A stretch of DNA of 64,000 nt from Strongyloides papillosus (GCA_005656395.1 SRSI01000038.1:1225095-1289094); one strand, 5' to 3'; shown: positions 34,663-45,758, numbered from the stretch's first letter. A program made the numbers and translations. The notes: generated by a model not told the origin, from the letters alone.

Positions 34663-36951
34663 ATGTCTCTTCGTAGTAGCAGCACGCCGGTAAAGGCAAA
34701 CAATCGTTTGGGTAATGATTCAAACGATTTGGTACCTGGAGTACCACTCTTCAATGCTTTTAAACAAGCCGAGCTAGGCCTCTCCAAGGATGCCCAGCAC
34801 CCCTTTCTTGCTCATTCACGAGCCGAGCTAGGCCTCTCCAAGGATGCCCGGCACCCATTTCTTGCTCATTCACGAGCCGAGCTAGGCCTCTCCAAGGATG
34901 CCCAGCACCCTCTTTTTGCTCACTTACGAGCCGAGCCAGGCCTCTCCGAGGAAGCCAGGCAAACCTTAATGTCCTCAATGACATCTCCAGAGGCAAGTGC
35001 GCCACCATATGGAGATAGTCTCGAAGGCACCAATGTTTTTGCTTCTTCTAATAAAGGTAGCAAAATAAGATCTAGTTTCAATAACTTGATCAATAAGATT
35101 ACCAATCCGGTAACGTCTAAATCTGCAATGGAATCTACAATTCCGTTGAATAGAACTAAAAGACAAGTCGATCTTGACAATGTTGTCAAATTAATACTTG
35201 ATGAACTTAAAAGTGATCAAGTTGAAACCTTAAAATATAGTCCCAGTGACTATGATGGTTTACTTCAAAGACAGAAGGCCAGAATGACCAAACTATTACA
35301 AGATTTGGGTTCTGATGCCATCGTCGATTTACCAGATGTACGTGCACAAGTTAGTGACAATCTGGGTTCAACAAGAAGCTATAATGCTTTATTTGATATG
35401 GTCCTCCGTGCGAAATCGCATGGGGCTTTTTATCAGTTTAAGGGTAAGTCTCTTACTAGCTTTACACTTTTTATAAGTGATTGCATGACGGCTATAAGAC
35501 AATTAGCCATCACTGATGACGAAATCCCTATGCTTGATCGCATAGCAGGACGTCACATTGACTATCTTATACCAAGAGATAGTAAAATAGCACATGCTCG
35601 ACACATAGCTGTCGAGAGAAAGTCCGATGCCACTAAAGGACATAAACAATATGATTTCACATTGTCTGAAATCTTAAACGACATCAAGATGGTACTTGAA
35701 AGTCAAGGCATGAATCGCCTAGAGCAATTTAATGCTCTTCCACCAATGGAGAATGCTATGGATGTTTCCACATTCGCCAAGAAATTTAATGATTATCTTC
35801 GTAGAAGATTTGCTACTAATCAGCCTTCAGAGTTCCTGAAGGACAAACCTGATCTGAGACGTGAACAATTTTACTTGTTCACAAGAGGATTGCATCCAAT
35901 CCTCCGGGAAAATAATTCCACAAAAAACCTTTATGAATTGCAATATGATGAATTCATAGCCACATACGTAGACACACAGCTACGTTTCCAATCTAAATTA
36001 AATAAAGCTTCACAGAAAGTTAATAATAATCATAACAATAGTTATAAGCATAATAACAAGCACATAAATAAACATAATAATGTGTCAAACAATAAACAAT
36101 CGAATTTGAAATTTGATAGTACAAAGAAACCATTTGTAAAAAATAGCTCTAGCGGTTATATTAAAAATAATCACCAGTCATCATCTGGTACACATAATAA
36201 TAAGGGACATCAATCCCGATATACTGCGTCGAAACCGGCTAATAAGCCTGTAACTTCATATAATACTACTAGTTCTGGTATGAACTATAAACCTAATAAT
36301 AACCAATCATCTGGTTATAGTAAAAATAGAATAAAAACTAAACCTCAAAAACATGGTAAGGTTCATACAATTGAACCTACGCATGATGAATGCCACAATG
36401 ATGGCGAAATGAATGTAATAATGCATTCTATTAAAGAGATCAAAAATATGACCAACGACTTTAAACTTAATACATTAACAATCTGTATGTTAATGATATG
36501 TATGCTTATACCATTAGGCGGTTGTCAACCCCTTGATATTTGTCGATTTGCACCTTCTGAATTTCCTAGATTGTATCGTCAGAACAACTATGACGCTAAA
36601 AAGGCAAAACAAGTTACATTGGTATCTGTTGATACCAGATGTGTAGCTTTAGACGTGTTTGCTAGTGGCTATCGCCTTGGCAACGTCTTTGTAGACCCCG
36701 ACAGTAATGTCGAACATTACTTTGATAAAAAGGCTCCAACATTTTCTTGTGCTGGAAGCCACCTTGTCCATTTATCAGGACGCAATGAAACCTTCGCTGA
36801 AGAAGTTTCAACAGGTACACATAATGCTGATACCTCTTTAAAGAACATACGAGCTAAGCATGCTATGTATGAAGCTGGATGTGATAAACTTAGTTCTGTT
36901 TCACAGACAGTACCTATGGATCCTCATCCTACACACAAAAATTTTGTGTGA
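34663..36951 (+). CDS. Gag polyprotein with C-terminal membrane segment, cut by an insertion (762 aa)
   Basis: Residues 36-107 are four 18-residue repeats (AELGLSKDAQHPFLAHSR and variants) encoded by 54-bp tandem DNA. A helical Gag-like region (about 165-450) ends in an Asn/His/Lys-rich, probably RNA-binding stretch (450-580); no CCHC knuckle is visible. At about 603-620 a hydrophobic segment (LTICMLMICMLIPLGGC) is followed by a Cys-containing domain of about 130 residues. This would be a signal anchor, which is unusual inside Gag-Pol. The frame originally continued into the region from 38704; the last codons (HKNFV) come from the inserted element at 36932. ATG at 34663 follows a 460-nt leader. 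Confidence 0.8.
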   Translation: MSLRSSSTPVKANNRLGNDSNDLVPGVPLFNAFKQAELGLSKDAQHPFLAHSRAELGLSKDARHPFLAHSRAELGLSKDAQHPLFAHLRAEPGLSEEARQTLMSSMTSPEASAPPYGDSLEGTNVFASSNKGSKIRSSFNNLINKITNPVTSKSAMESTIPLNRTKRQVDLDNVVKLILDELKSDQVETLKYSPSDYDGLLQRQKARMTKLLQDLGSDAIVDLPDVRAQVSDNLGSTRSYNALFDMVLRAKSHGAFYQFKGKSLTSFTLFISDCMTAIRQLAITDDEIPMLDRIAGRHIDYLIPRDSKIAHARHIAVERKSDATKGHKQYDFTLSEILNDIKMVLESQGMNRLEQFNALPPMENAMDVSTFAKKFNDYLRRRFATNQPSEFLKDKPDLRREQFYLFTRGLHPILRENNSTKNLYELQYDEFIATYVDTQLRFQSKLNKASQKVNNNHNNSYKHNNKHINKHNNVSNNKQSNLKFDSTKKPFVKNSSSGYIKNNHQSSSGTHNNKGHQSRYTASKPANKPVTSYNTTSSGMNYKPNNNQSSGYSKNRIKTKPQKHGKVHTIEPTHDECHNDGEMNVIMHSIKEIKNMTNDFKLNTLTICMLMICMLIPLGGCQPLDICRFAPSEFPRLYRQNNYDAKKAKQVTLVSVDTRCVALDVFASGYRLGNVFVDPDSNVEHYFDKKAPTFSCAGSHLVHLSGRNETFAEEVSTGTHNADTSLKNIRAKHAMYEAGCDKLSSVSQTVPMDPHPTHKNFV
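34768..34983 (+). repeat. 54-bp tandem repeats in gag (4 units)
   Basis: Units starting GCCGAGCTAGGCCTCTCC at 34768, 34822 and 34876, with a diverged unit at 34930. Unit length is a multiple of three, so reading frame is kept. The first three are nearly identical, implying recent expansion. Confidence 0.9.
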
Positions 36952-37247
36952 CACAATTTTTAGTAAAATATATGACGTTTCCAAATTTAATAAAAATTTG
37001 TTTTATTCAAAAAAAATCTCTTGATTTTATGGTAATTCTACTTTTGTTTAAAAATTTTGAATAGTCAATGTTATTATAAGAAACAAGAGACGTTATAGTG
37101 ACAAAAACATATATAAAATTCTTAATAGTGACATGTTATATTTTTACATTTAAACCGATCTTAATGAACACAAAAAACAAAGTGTGATTTGTTTTTAAAA
37201 CAATGATATAATTTTCAACCTATGTCACTATTAGTAGAAACAAAATA

Positions 37248-38007
37248 CAGTCAACTCTCTCTATTAGAAACACCTCTATAAGAAACTTTCTTCTATAAGA
37301 AACCATAGTATATGGTTTCAAAACTGAAATTAAATTTTCATACATTTTTTGTTTTCTATAAGAAACAAAAAAAACCGTTGTTAGAAACTCTCTTCCTATA
37401 AGAAACCATGTAGATGATATTCTTAACATAAAATTGCTTTTTTATTTGTTGAAAAAGATGTTGAAAATCAAAAATCGTTTCCATTTCAATAGAAATATCT
37501 ATTATTTACACACTTTAGTCACATAATAGTTGATGATATAAAAACAAATAATTTAACAGGATGTAATGTAGATCAAGACATATGCTTAGAAGATGAACCA
37601 ATATATAATGATCCAGAAATTATTGCTCCATCAATTGATGAAGTTAAAAAAATTTTAATATACTAAAGCAATATTCAATATTACATGATAAATCTTCTTT
37701 AAAAGAACCATTTGAAAAATTTCAAGATAAAACATATCTCATGAAACAATCATTACCTTCTAACTTTGTTACCTAAATAAAGTCAAATTAGGATGAAAAT
37801 TATATTGAATCATTTTCAATTGCTTAATCTGGGGGATTATTTTTATTATAAACATTTAATGCACAGAATTTTAGTTTTTTTAGTGTTATTACTACATATA
37901 AGAGCTTTTAATATAGCAAATCTCTATAAGAAATCTTTTGTACATTCTCTATAAGAGACTACTAAATTTCTCGATCCCAGTATGTTTCCTATAGAGGGAG
38001 TTGACTG
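37248..38007 (+). mobile_element. 760-bp pogo/Tigger-type element nested in the insertion
   Basis: Inverted ends CAGTCAACTCTCTCTATTAG and, reversed, CAGTCAACTCCCTCTATAGG, flanked by TA. CAGT-CRACTC ends with TA duplications are typical of Tigger/pogo elements. Repeated CTATAAGAAAC motifs lie just inside both ends. Only a C-terminal transposase scrap remains. Confidence 0.8.
37532..37666 (+). pseudogene. Pogo/Tigger transposase C-terminal relic (45 codons)
   Basis: Open frame ending at TAA 37664-37666 with an acidic stretch (QDICLEDEPIYNDPEIIAPS) and then IDEVKKIL, the acidic tail followed by a short helix seen at the C terminus of Tigger-like transposases. DNA-binding and DDE domains are absent. 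It belongs to the nested element, so it is non-functional. Confidence 0.5.
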
Positions 38008-38703
38008 TATTTATAAGTTAATGTTTTAGAATTTAAAAAAAACTTTTTGTTTAGAACATCCTCCTCAATTAGACTTGGCAGCATAATTTTATTTACAAGA
38101 TCCAGTCAAACATTGTTTTCAATTTCCTCAATGGCATTATCACCATCATCATCACCCTCCTCCATTTGTATATCTTCAGCTACCCGAATTTGAGAAGATA
38201 TAATTGTTCTATGAACTTCAATTGTTTGATGTTCTTCTAACATTTTTTGTTACAAAAATACTTTAAAATATAAATCAAATGCTAATATAAGCAAGCTAAT
38301 TATATAAATTAGAATAAAAGGCTAATTTTTATGTTATTTTAATACTTTCAAGATATTTGATTAAGATACAAAATTTATTTATGTTTGTAGAAGTTATTTA
38401 TTTATGTTTGTAAATGTTATTTTTTTATGTTTATAAATGTTATTTATTAATGTTTATTTTTTAAAATTACCAAGATTTATATATTTCTAACTTATTGTGT
38501 TAAAGAAAAATTTTTTTACATATTATTTATTAAATTTTAAAAATGTTTTATTAAATTTTGCATATTGTTATAGAAAAAAAATTTATCGCTGTTTGTGACA
38601 AAAAAATACCCATGTTTTTTTAATAGTGACTGTCACTATTGCTTGTGACATATAGATTTTTTTTGAATTTTAAAATTTTTGTCACTATTAGTTTTTGTGT
38701 GTA

Positions 38704-41700
38704 GCAAAATAGTCTCATCGACTAAGGCGCCTGTTGTGATGTTAGCAGAGCGGCCACCTATTATGTAAATTGTTTCAAACGATAAAAGTGTTTCTGCTTC
38801 GAAGATTAAGGCACCAACAGATGTTAGTGCCCTTCCAAAGGCAACAAAACCTAATAATGATGCTGCCTTAAAAGCTGCATCTGTTGATAGTTTAAAAGTA
38901 TCATCAACCACATCTGGTTATCAGAAAATTAAATCTTCATTGAAAACCTGTGAAGAAGAATTAGAAAAGACGAAGACTCTCTTAAAAGAGAGTACAAGTA
39001 CTATATCCGACCTACGATCGGAAATAGAACGAATAAAGCGAGCAAATAACATGCTTTCCGAGCAACTTCGTGATTCTGAAGATCGTCATCGGACGACTTT
39101 GCGATCAATGACTGAGGAATCGGCCAAATCTCTTTCCGAAGACATAAAAACAGTCTCTAATGCTTTGACTGATGAAAATAGAATCCGCCAGGAATGTGAA
39201 GACAACTGGAAGGATGAAATAAAACGTCTTAATAGTGAGATTGAGGATTGTAATACCAAACTCAATAAGCTAAAAACGGCAAATAACGCGTTACGTGGAG
39301 AACGTGATAAAGCTAATAAAGCTTTAAAATCTTGTAATATAGATAAGGATACTTGTCTTAAAGATTTAGATGAGTTAAAATCAGACGTTAATCGTCTTAA
39401 TATAGCACTTGAGGGTAAGGACAATAAATTATCCGAAGCTACAACATTAATAGATTCTCATGAATCCCAAATAACGGTTTATAAAAACCAGGAAGCTGCC
39501 CTAACCGAACAGTTAGCTGCAATAAATAATTGTATTTCTCAATTAGAGAATACCGAATTAGAGAATGATGACGAGCAAGAGCAGAATTCATCATCCAATG
39601 TACATGCGTTAAACGAATGTATTAATAAAGAGGCACAATGCCATCTACAATTAATTAAGACACAAAGTCTAACTGATTTAACACGTACGGAGCTTACTCG
39701 TTGTGAATCACAGATTGCTGTGATAAAATCACGAGCATCCTCATCGCCGTGTCTAAACAATATTCCCACTACTGATAACAAATCAGAGAAGGGATTGTCC
39801 ATGATTGAATGGGCTAAAATAATATATCAACTACATGTTGATGAGGCAATAACAGAAATGCCTAATTCTATTGCTAGTGCATTAACATTAATCACTACAA
39901 TTTTGGTTAAATACGGTTTTAATAAAACTGCTGAAACTTTGAGAAAACGTTATGGTTCTTCTTTTAACAATGAGATCCCATACACTCATCAATTAAGGAC
40001 GATTTCTGAAGCACGACCGCTTACAAGAACTCCTATTCGAGTATCCCGTTATGGGGTAATACAGAATATTCGTAATTCTGATTCAATGGTAAAATTACCT
40101 GTGATTTCGATTACTATCGGATCAAATAAATTCGATGCACTTGTTGATACTGGTGCTTCCTTAAATGTCATTAGTCAAGATGCATTTAATCTCATACCTA
40201 GTACACATAAAACTATGGTAAAACCATCGTTAAAAGCTGCAACAGTAGCAAATAATGACAAACTCGTTTTTAGCGGGGCTTCTAGAATTTATGTAGAAGC
40301 AAATAATATACGAGAACAACTTGAATTTCACATAGTGGACAAGTTATCATATGATATAATTATTGGTATCCCTGGATTACATCGAATTTTTGGTGATGAA
40401 CTAACTATTCGATTTAATCATAGTATGCCATCTATTACTAACGTACCCGTCAAGACGGCTTCTAAGGTACGTGTTCCTCCTAGAACAACAAAAGTAATTC
40501 ATGCCGATGTACATGCAATTCCATCCCATGAAAAAATTAATTGTTTATTTGTGAGTAACCCTCGTTGGAAGGGTAGTGATCACATTATGACCTACTATCA
40601 GACAGGTCCTGTAATTGATAATAAATTTGCCGTGATTCTTCAAAATCATGGATCAAATACTGTATTAATACCCGCTAATACTGAAATTGGTAATCTACAT
40701 TCTATTGAAGAAGTAGATGATAATACTATTCGGATCTCTGGTGATGAAATAATCCCAGAAGATGCCGCTTGGGAAGATTCCTTACCCAACTATCCAGAGA
40801 GTCATGCTCCTCTTACTAGAGAGCAACTAATGGATTCCATTTCTTGGACAAATTGTACTCTTTCTCCGAAGGCGAAAGAGGTGTTACAAGATATTATATG
40901 GAATAATCGTACCGCATTTTTCGAATATGACGGAAATGCTGGTCTTTATAATGGTGATGAGCGTCTCAATATTGAGTTAGCCACATCTGAATTACCTCAA
41001 CGTATTCGGCCTGGTCGTAGGTCGAGAGAGATTGATATTGAAATTGATAAGCAGGTCGAAGACATGCTTGAAAAGGGGATGATCGAACATAGTCGATCTC
41101 CTTACCTTTCTAGAGTCGTATTAGTACGAAAGAAAGACATGAAATGGCGTTTTGTCGTCAATTTCAGAGCCATTAATAAGCTCATAAAACAACAGTCACA
41201 TCTTATCCCACGGATAGATAGATTGACTGAAGAAGCAAGTGGTCATAAGTACTACAGCGTATTTGATTTGAAACAAGGATTTCATCAAATACCTCTTGAT
41301 GAACATAGCAGGCGTATTGCTGCTTTTGTTACACATAGAGGAATTTACCAATATAAGGTAATGCCTATGGGACTTACTGGATCACCAGATAAGTTCCAAG
41401 ATATAATGGACAAAGTCCTAAGCAACATATCCGATTGCTATATCTACTTGGATGATATTCTCACTTGTTCTCAAGATGAGGAATCTCATATCCACAATAT
41501 TAATAATATTCTGTCACGTATAGCAGAATATAACATGAAAATTACTTTAAATAAGTGTCAATTTGGGCAAAAGAATGCTCAATATTTAGGGTACATCATT
41601 GATTTTGATGGTATCCATCCTAACCCTGATAAGGTTAAGGCTATCACGGATAAACGTGAACCGAAAACAGAAAAAGAGATTAAATCTTTTCTTGGTGCTG

Positions 41701-42110
41701 TGTCTTATTTTAGAAGGCACATTAAAAATTTTTCAGCATTGGCTGAACCTTTATATAGAGTTATTAACTCATATTCTTGGACATCAGAACAAGCTGATGC
41801 GTTCCAGGCCTTAAAACAGGCACTAATAAATGCTGCAGTATTGGCTCCTCCGGACCATACGGCACCATATACCATATACACCGACGCTTCATTTCAAGGC
41901 TTAGGTGCAGCTCTTACGCAAAAGGATAAACCAATTGCCTTTGCTTCGAGATCTCTGAAACCTGCAGAGAAAAATTATCCAATAATCAAATTGGAAGCTT
42001 TGGGTCTAGTTTATGCTTTACGGCAATTTAGACCATATATTTATGGTAAACATACTAAAGTAGTTACCGATCACAAGCCCTTGTTGGCTTTACTTAAAAT
42101 AAAGAGTTGA
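38704..42110 (+). pseudogene. Coiled-coil region, protease, reverse transcriptase and RNase H (Gag-Pol continued)
   Basis: Continues the Gag frame after the insertion. There is one TAA at 38766, then the frame is open to 42110 (1056 codons from 38940). The first 260 or so residues are rich in heptads of Leu/Ile with Glu/Lys (IERIKRANNMLSEQLRDSED), a long coiled coil. Retropepsin DTG (LVDTGASLNVIS) is near 40147. RT has KWRFVVNFRAINK, YSVFDLKQGFHQIPL and YLDDIL (about 41450). RNase H has YTDASFQGLGAAL and VVTDHKPLLAL. The frame ends at AGT-TGA, where a one-base shift is needed to continue into LTGILQRYQM at 42107. With the upstream insertion and stop it cannot be made as one chain. Confidence 0.9.
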
Positions 42111-43375
42111 CTGGTATTCTTCAACGATATCAGATGGCTATAATGGAATACGATATTACAATCGTATATCTTAAAGGGGAAGATAATCATGTTGCAGATT
42201 ATCTTAGTAGAACGGAATTTAATGCCGTTCTTCTGAAGGAAGGTCTCTTTGAAGACGTATTTCCTATAATGGAGAATCCAATGAATACTCCGTATGTTAT
42301 AAGTAAATTTCATAACTTTCTTAATGAAAAAGAAACAGATGTCATTAAAGATGGTGATATCAACGTCTTTTACAGAGGTAAACGACGTGTTTTTGTTCCT
42401 AAGGTGCTAAGAGAAGAGTTGTTGAGACGATTTCATAGCCATCCTTTAATAGGACAACATTTTGGTTTCGATAAACTAGCAGATAAATTCTGTCTTATAT
42501 TCTTCTGGCCTAAGATGCTTGAAGACATGAAACGTATTTGGCAAGACTGTGAGGTATGTTGGAAAGTGAAACACCAACCCTCTAATTTAGCAGCTACCAA
42601 TACTAAAACAATCCCTAAACCTGAAGGTATTTGGGAAACTTTAAATGCTGATTATATACAGCTTGAAGATCATCTTCACGTGTTAGTGATAATAGATGAA
42701 TATAGTCGTTTTGTGTATACTGCTGTTACCAAACGACAAGATCAAAATACTACACTTCTACAATTAATGAAGTGCTTTTCCACTTTTGGATTTCCCAAAG
42801 TATTACGTACAGATGGAGGATCTGGCTTTATTGGTAATAAAGTATCAGATTACCTTAAATCTGTTAATGTTACTCATTATGTGTCATCTCCACATAATCA
42901 TACTTCGAATGCTTTCGCTGAACGATTTAATCGTACAATTCGCGAAGCTATCAGAGCACAATCGGATTTATCATATACTGATGCTGTATATGCTTTAACA
43001 TATGCTTATAATCGTACAAAGCATACTTCAACAGGTTATCCACCTTGTTATTTTATTCTCAATACTGCTGATAAATTTTCAGATGAGATTGCAATTAATT
43101 CATCCCTTAGTGGTTTGAAAGATATTATACAATTCGGTCGTACCGAATTTAGTGAATCAAAGCCTAAGAGAAAAGGAAAAGTTCTTTCTCCAGGCATGGT
43201 TGTGATGAAACGTGTGTTACATAAAAAGTTAAATCACACATCACACAAAAATCAAGATATATTTGAAGGTCCTTATAAAATAATTAAGCATTTACATGCG
43301 GACACATATATCATACAAAAATGTTCTCGTACTGGTAGACTCACTGGTAGAGAAGAAAGAATTACCACTGATTGA
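42107..43375 (+). CDS. RNase H end and integrase (422 aa)
   Basis: The first 35 residues (LQRYQMAIMEYDITIVYLKG) complete RNase H. The integrase zinc-binding domain spans HSHPLIGQHFGF to CEVCWKVK (about 110-150). The DDE core has Asp in LNADY (about 181), Asp in RTDGG (about 235) and Glu in FAERFNR, 35 residues after the second Asp. The C terminus has a β-rich end (GPYKIIKHLHADTYII). It inserts element cDNA into the genome. The listed start is the first possible codon after the frameshift, not a real initiation site. Integrase itself is undamaged. Confidence 0.9.
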   Translation: MTGILQRYQMAIMEYDITIVYLKGEDNHVADYLSRTEFNAVLLKEGLFEDVFPIMENPMNTPYVISKFHNFLNEKETDVIKDGDINVFYRGKRRVFVPKVLREELLRRFHSHPLIGQHFGFDKLADKFCLIFFWPKMLEDMKRIWQDCEVCWKVKHQPSNLAATNTKTIPKPEGIWETLNADYIQLEDHLHVLVIIDEYSRFVYTAVTKRQDQNTTLLQLMKCFSTFGFPKVLRTDGGSGFIGNKVSDYLKSVNVTHYVSSPHNHTSNAFAERFNRTIREAIRAQSDLSYTDAVYALTYAYNRTKHTSTGYPPCYFILNTADKFSDEIAINSSLSGLKDIIQFGRTEFSESKPKRKGKVLSPGMVVMKRVLHKKLNHTSHKNQDIFEGPYKIIKHLHADTYIIQKCSRTGRLTGREERITTD

Positions 43376-43636
43376 CTGAAGGTTATTCCTTCACTATCCA
43401 CTACCTATGATAATACATAATTTTTGACAAATATACTGTTCTGTGCATTATGCAAATATAACAGACACAGTCATATAAAGATGTTTTCTTGACAATACTC
43501 ACTATTATCCATTTGAGAAATGGATATACATATACGTATAAATAATATTTTAAACAAAAGAAAAAAATTAATTAAAGAGACGAGTCAATTTAATATTTAT
43601 TTTTAACAAAAATGGTACAAAGTATGTTACAAATAT
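43376..43636. other. Spacer between integrase stop and the antisense gene end
   Basis: Convergent 3' ends meet here. On the minus strand AATAAA (about 43598) lies roughly 40 nt after the stop of the antisense gene and can serve as its poly(A) signal. Confidence 0.45.
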
Positions 43637-44728
43637 TTAGGCAAATACGCTTGTCCATTGTCCCAATCTCCATACGTCGGATAACTCAGCATAAACCATC
43701 GTTGCTGGACCACCTTGACAATTTGGAGGACGGGATATAACGTAGGGATTGCTACGTCTTCCAAAAACAGTGCGAAAATCGCACTTGCACTGCTTATTGA
43801 AGCAGATGACTACCTTGATTGATGGTGGTATAGCCACCTTCTTCAGGAATTTACAGTTTGAGTATGCAACTCCTTTTAGTGCAGGAAAATGGCGCAACAT
43901 GCCTCTTTCTGCAGGGGGTGAATTCCACCATAAGAATTCCACTGTGTTGCATGCTACGAACTTCATGTTTGTACATGAAGATTTTAAATTAATTATCAAT
44001 ATTTTGGTATTGATAGAATTAAACAGAGGTTGTTGCCCCTCTGTGAACGCATTCAACTCTATGAGTTCCCAGCTTCTGCTGGATAATGTTGTTACCAGTT
44101 TCTCATGCTGGTTTGATACGTAGGCTTTTATTCTACCTACATTGGCCATTAATCTGCGGCCAGTTGGAAGATCAACTATTTCCCTGTTGATTATCTTTCC
44201 TCTCTTCATTTCCTTGTCACTCAATAAGGCAACTATTGGAACGCAAATATTCTTTACCTTTATCCCACGATGTGGGATCCCTGGCAATGCATAATTGGTC
44301 AATAAAGTAGGCACTTCACTATTGTGCATTGCTTTCACCAAATCTTCAAAGGAAAACAGCTCCTTCGGCTGTTTCTTGGTTCCTGACTTTTTTCCGTCAG
44401 TATTTTTCTTTTTCCCATCCTTGGGGAATCGATCTTCAGGAGACTTCTTGTCTCTTGGTGGCCCTTTAGAGTCATCTTCCTTTTCCTTCTCATTTTTGGA
44501 AGGATTGTTACTAGCTGACTTCTCTTCTTCCTTCTTATTGTTGGAAGATTGAGTTACAGCGTCCCCTTCGCCTGGTACTTTTGCTCCAGTTGGTAGTATA
44601 CCGGAGTCTTGTCCTTCAACAATGGTTGATGGTGCATCAGGTACTTTGGTAGTTTTTTTCTCCAAATTAGAATTAGATTCCTCGCCAGGAGGTGTTTTTA
44701 ATAAATCTTCTTCGTCATGACTGTTCAT
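43637..44728 (-). CDS. Antisense accessory gene A of the 12.2-kb retrotransposon (363 aa)
   Basis: Runs opposite to gag-pol, between integrase and the 3' LTR. I chose the ATG at 44728 (MNSHDEEDLLKTPPGEESN) because the 49 codons upstream look like an untranslated leader; the frame itself opens at 44875. Residues 1-125 are low-complexity and highly charged (Glu/Lys/Ser/Pro, e.g. KNEKEKEDDSKGPPRDKKSP), probably disordered. From about 130 to the end is a folded-looking domain with regularly spaced aliphatic residues and cysteines (TKILIINLKSSCTNMKFVAC, ALKGVAYSNCKFLKKVAIPP), faintly leucine-rich-repeat-like. No signal peptide, membrane segment or known motif. No stops or frameshifts although gag-pol has decayed, which suggests coding use. 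Function unknown. Confidence 0.7.
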   Translation of the reverse strand: MNSHDEEDLLKTPPGEESNSNLEKKTTKVPDAPSTIVEGQDSGILPTGAKVPGEGDAVTQSSNNKKEEEKSASNNPSKNEKEKEDDSKGPPRDKKSPEDRFPKDGKKKNTDGKKSGTKKQPKELFSFEDLVKAMHNSEVPTLLTNYALPGIPHRGIKVKNICVPIVALLSDKEMKRGKIINREIVDLPTGRRLMANVGRIKAYVSNQHEKLVTTLSSRSWELIELNAFTEGQQPLFNSINTKILIINLKSSCTNMKFVACNTVEFLWWNSPPAERGMLRHFPALKGVAYSNCKFLKKVAIPPSIKVVICFNKQCKCDFRTVFGRRSNPYVISRPPNCQGGPATMVYAELSDVWRLGQWTSVFA

Positions 44729-44875
44729 GATGAACAAAATGGTACTTGTTACCTCAATTTGGTGTATTTTATACTCTCTTACGACTAGACGTCTGAAAAG
44801 GGGAGGACATACACGCAATTTTGCAACAAGTGACACACTTTGCAATGAAAAAAATAAATAATATTGTATATGCAC

Positions 44876-45355
44876 CAGACATATACAAAGGAAAGTCCAA
44901 TTAAGGATAAAATAATCACTTAATCAAAAGTACGCAACAATAATTGTATCAATAAGTTATTTTAAAATAACTAAATAAAAAGTATCTTTTAAATAAAGTA
45001 CTTAGTTATACAATGTCGTGTAGACAAAGTTATCAACACTAAAGGATATGAAAATATCTAATACGTTGATATTATAATATTTACAAAATAAGTAAATATC
45101 ATTCTTAGTATCCAACGCTAGGAATATCAGGTCAAAAATAATTGACAAAACAAAAACATTACATACTTTTTATAAATAAAAAGGTACATAGTAAAAGGAT
45201 TATAAAAACATCCTTATATAAAATAAGAGAATAACACGTCATATAAGAAATGATCGTGAACAATAAAAGAGATTAACAAAAAAAGAAAGTTAAACAAAAG
45301 TATAAAACAAATTTATTAAATAAATTTTATTAACAATAAATAAAATTAAAAATTG
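44876..45355. other. Spacer between the two antisense genes
   Basis: A+T-rich. On the minus strand this is the 3' flank of gene B, with AATAAA shortly after its stop, and the promoter region of gene A. Confidence 0.45.
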
Positions 45356-45758
45356 TTAATTAAACCTCCGTAAAGGAGGTTGGAAGTGGAGGTGGTGATG
45401 GTGGTGGTGTTGGTGGTGCTCCTGGGGCACCATTCTCCTCATCATAGTTGGTGGAGCCACAGTGGGGGCAAGGGCCTTCTTGGAGGCTTTCGCCCATCTC
45501 TTAACCCTCCGATATCCAGCTGCCACTAACATTAGAACAAGGAATTCTAACAATGGACGGCAGTATCCCATAATTTGAATGGCCAATAAGGCCCAGGCAG
45601 TCATTTCTCCCTTGAATGCTCCAGAGACTCCAGCAGCAGTAGTGGTTGTTGGGGCAGGTGTTGTTGGTTGGTAGCCATGGCGGCTACACAATTCTCTATA
45701 ATTGCTAAAATAAAACAATAAATAGTCCAGACAAAAATCAAACTTACATTGCTGGCAT
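45356..45758 (-). CDS. Antisense accessory gene B, spliced single-pass membrane protein (119 aa)
   Basis: Two exons on the minus strand: 45758-45748 (MPA plus two bases) and 45704-45356. The 43-nt intron has GTAAGT at the donor and TTTTATTTTAG at the acceptor; the join restores one frame of 120 codons including stop. The N part is Pro/Thr-rich (YQPTTPAPTTTTAAG). A hydrophobic stretch (AWALLAIQIMGYCRPLLEFLVLMLVAAGY) spans the membrane once or as a hairpin, followed by a basic region (RRVKRWAKASKK) and a His-rich tail. A TATA-like sequence (TATATATATAG) lies 60 bp upstream. It is antisense to the retroelement, so its promoter is independent of the LTR. No family recognised. Confidence 0.68.

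Larger units (their letters stand above)
36932..38701. mobile_element. 1770-bp TA-flanked (mariner/Tc1-type) insertion inside gag-pol
   Basis: CACACAAAAA at the left and its complement TTTTTGTGTG at the right, each flanked by TA, with further AATAGTGAC/GTCACTATT repeats inside both ends. Removing it restores the Gag-Pol reading frame across ...CATCC-TA-GC. It has no transposase of its own and contains the pogo/Tigger relic at 37248-38007. Confidence 0.85.

Noticed and set aside
34760..35189. Minus-strand frames over the gag tandem repeats
   Set aside because: Produced by the repeated in-frame 54-bp units read backwards.
43749..44123. Plus-strand frames opposite antisense gene A (43749 and 44295)
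   Set aside because: Shadows of the minus-strand gene; no start context, motif or ordered composition.
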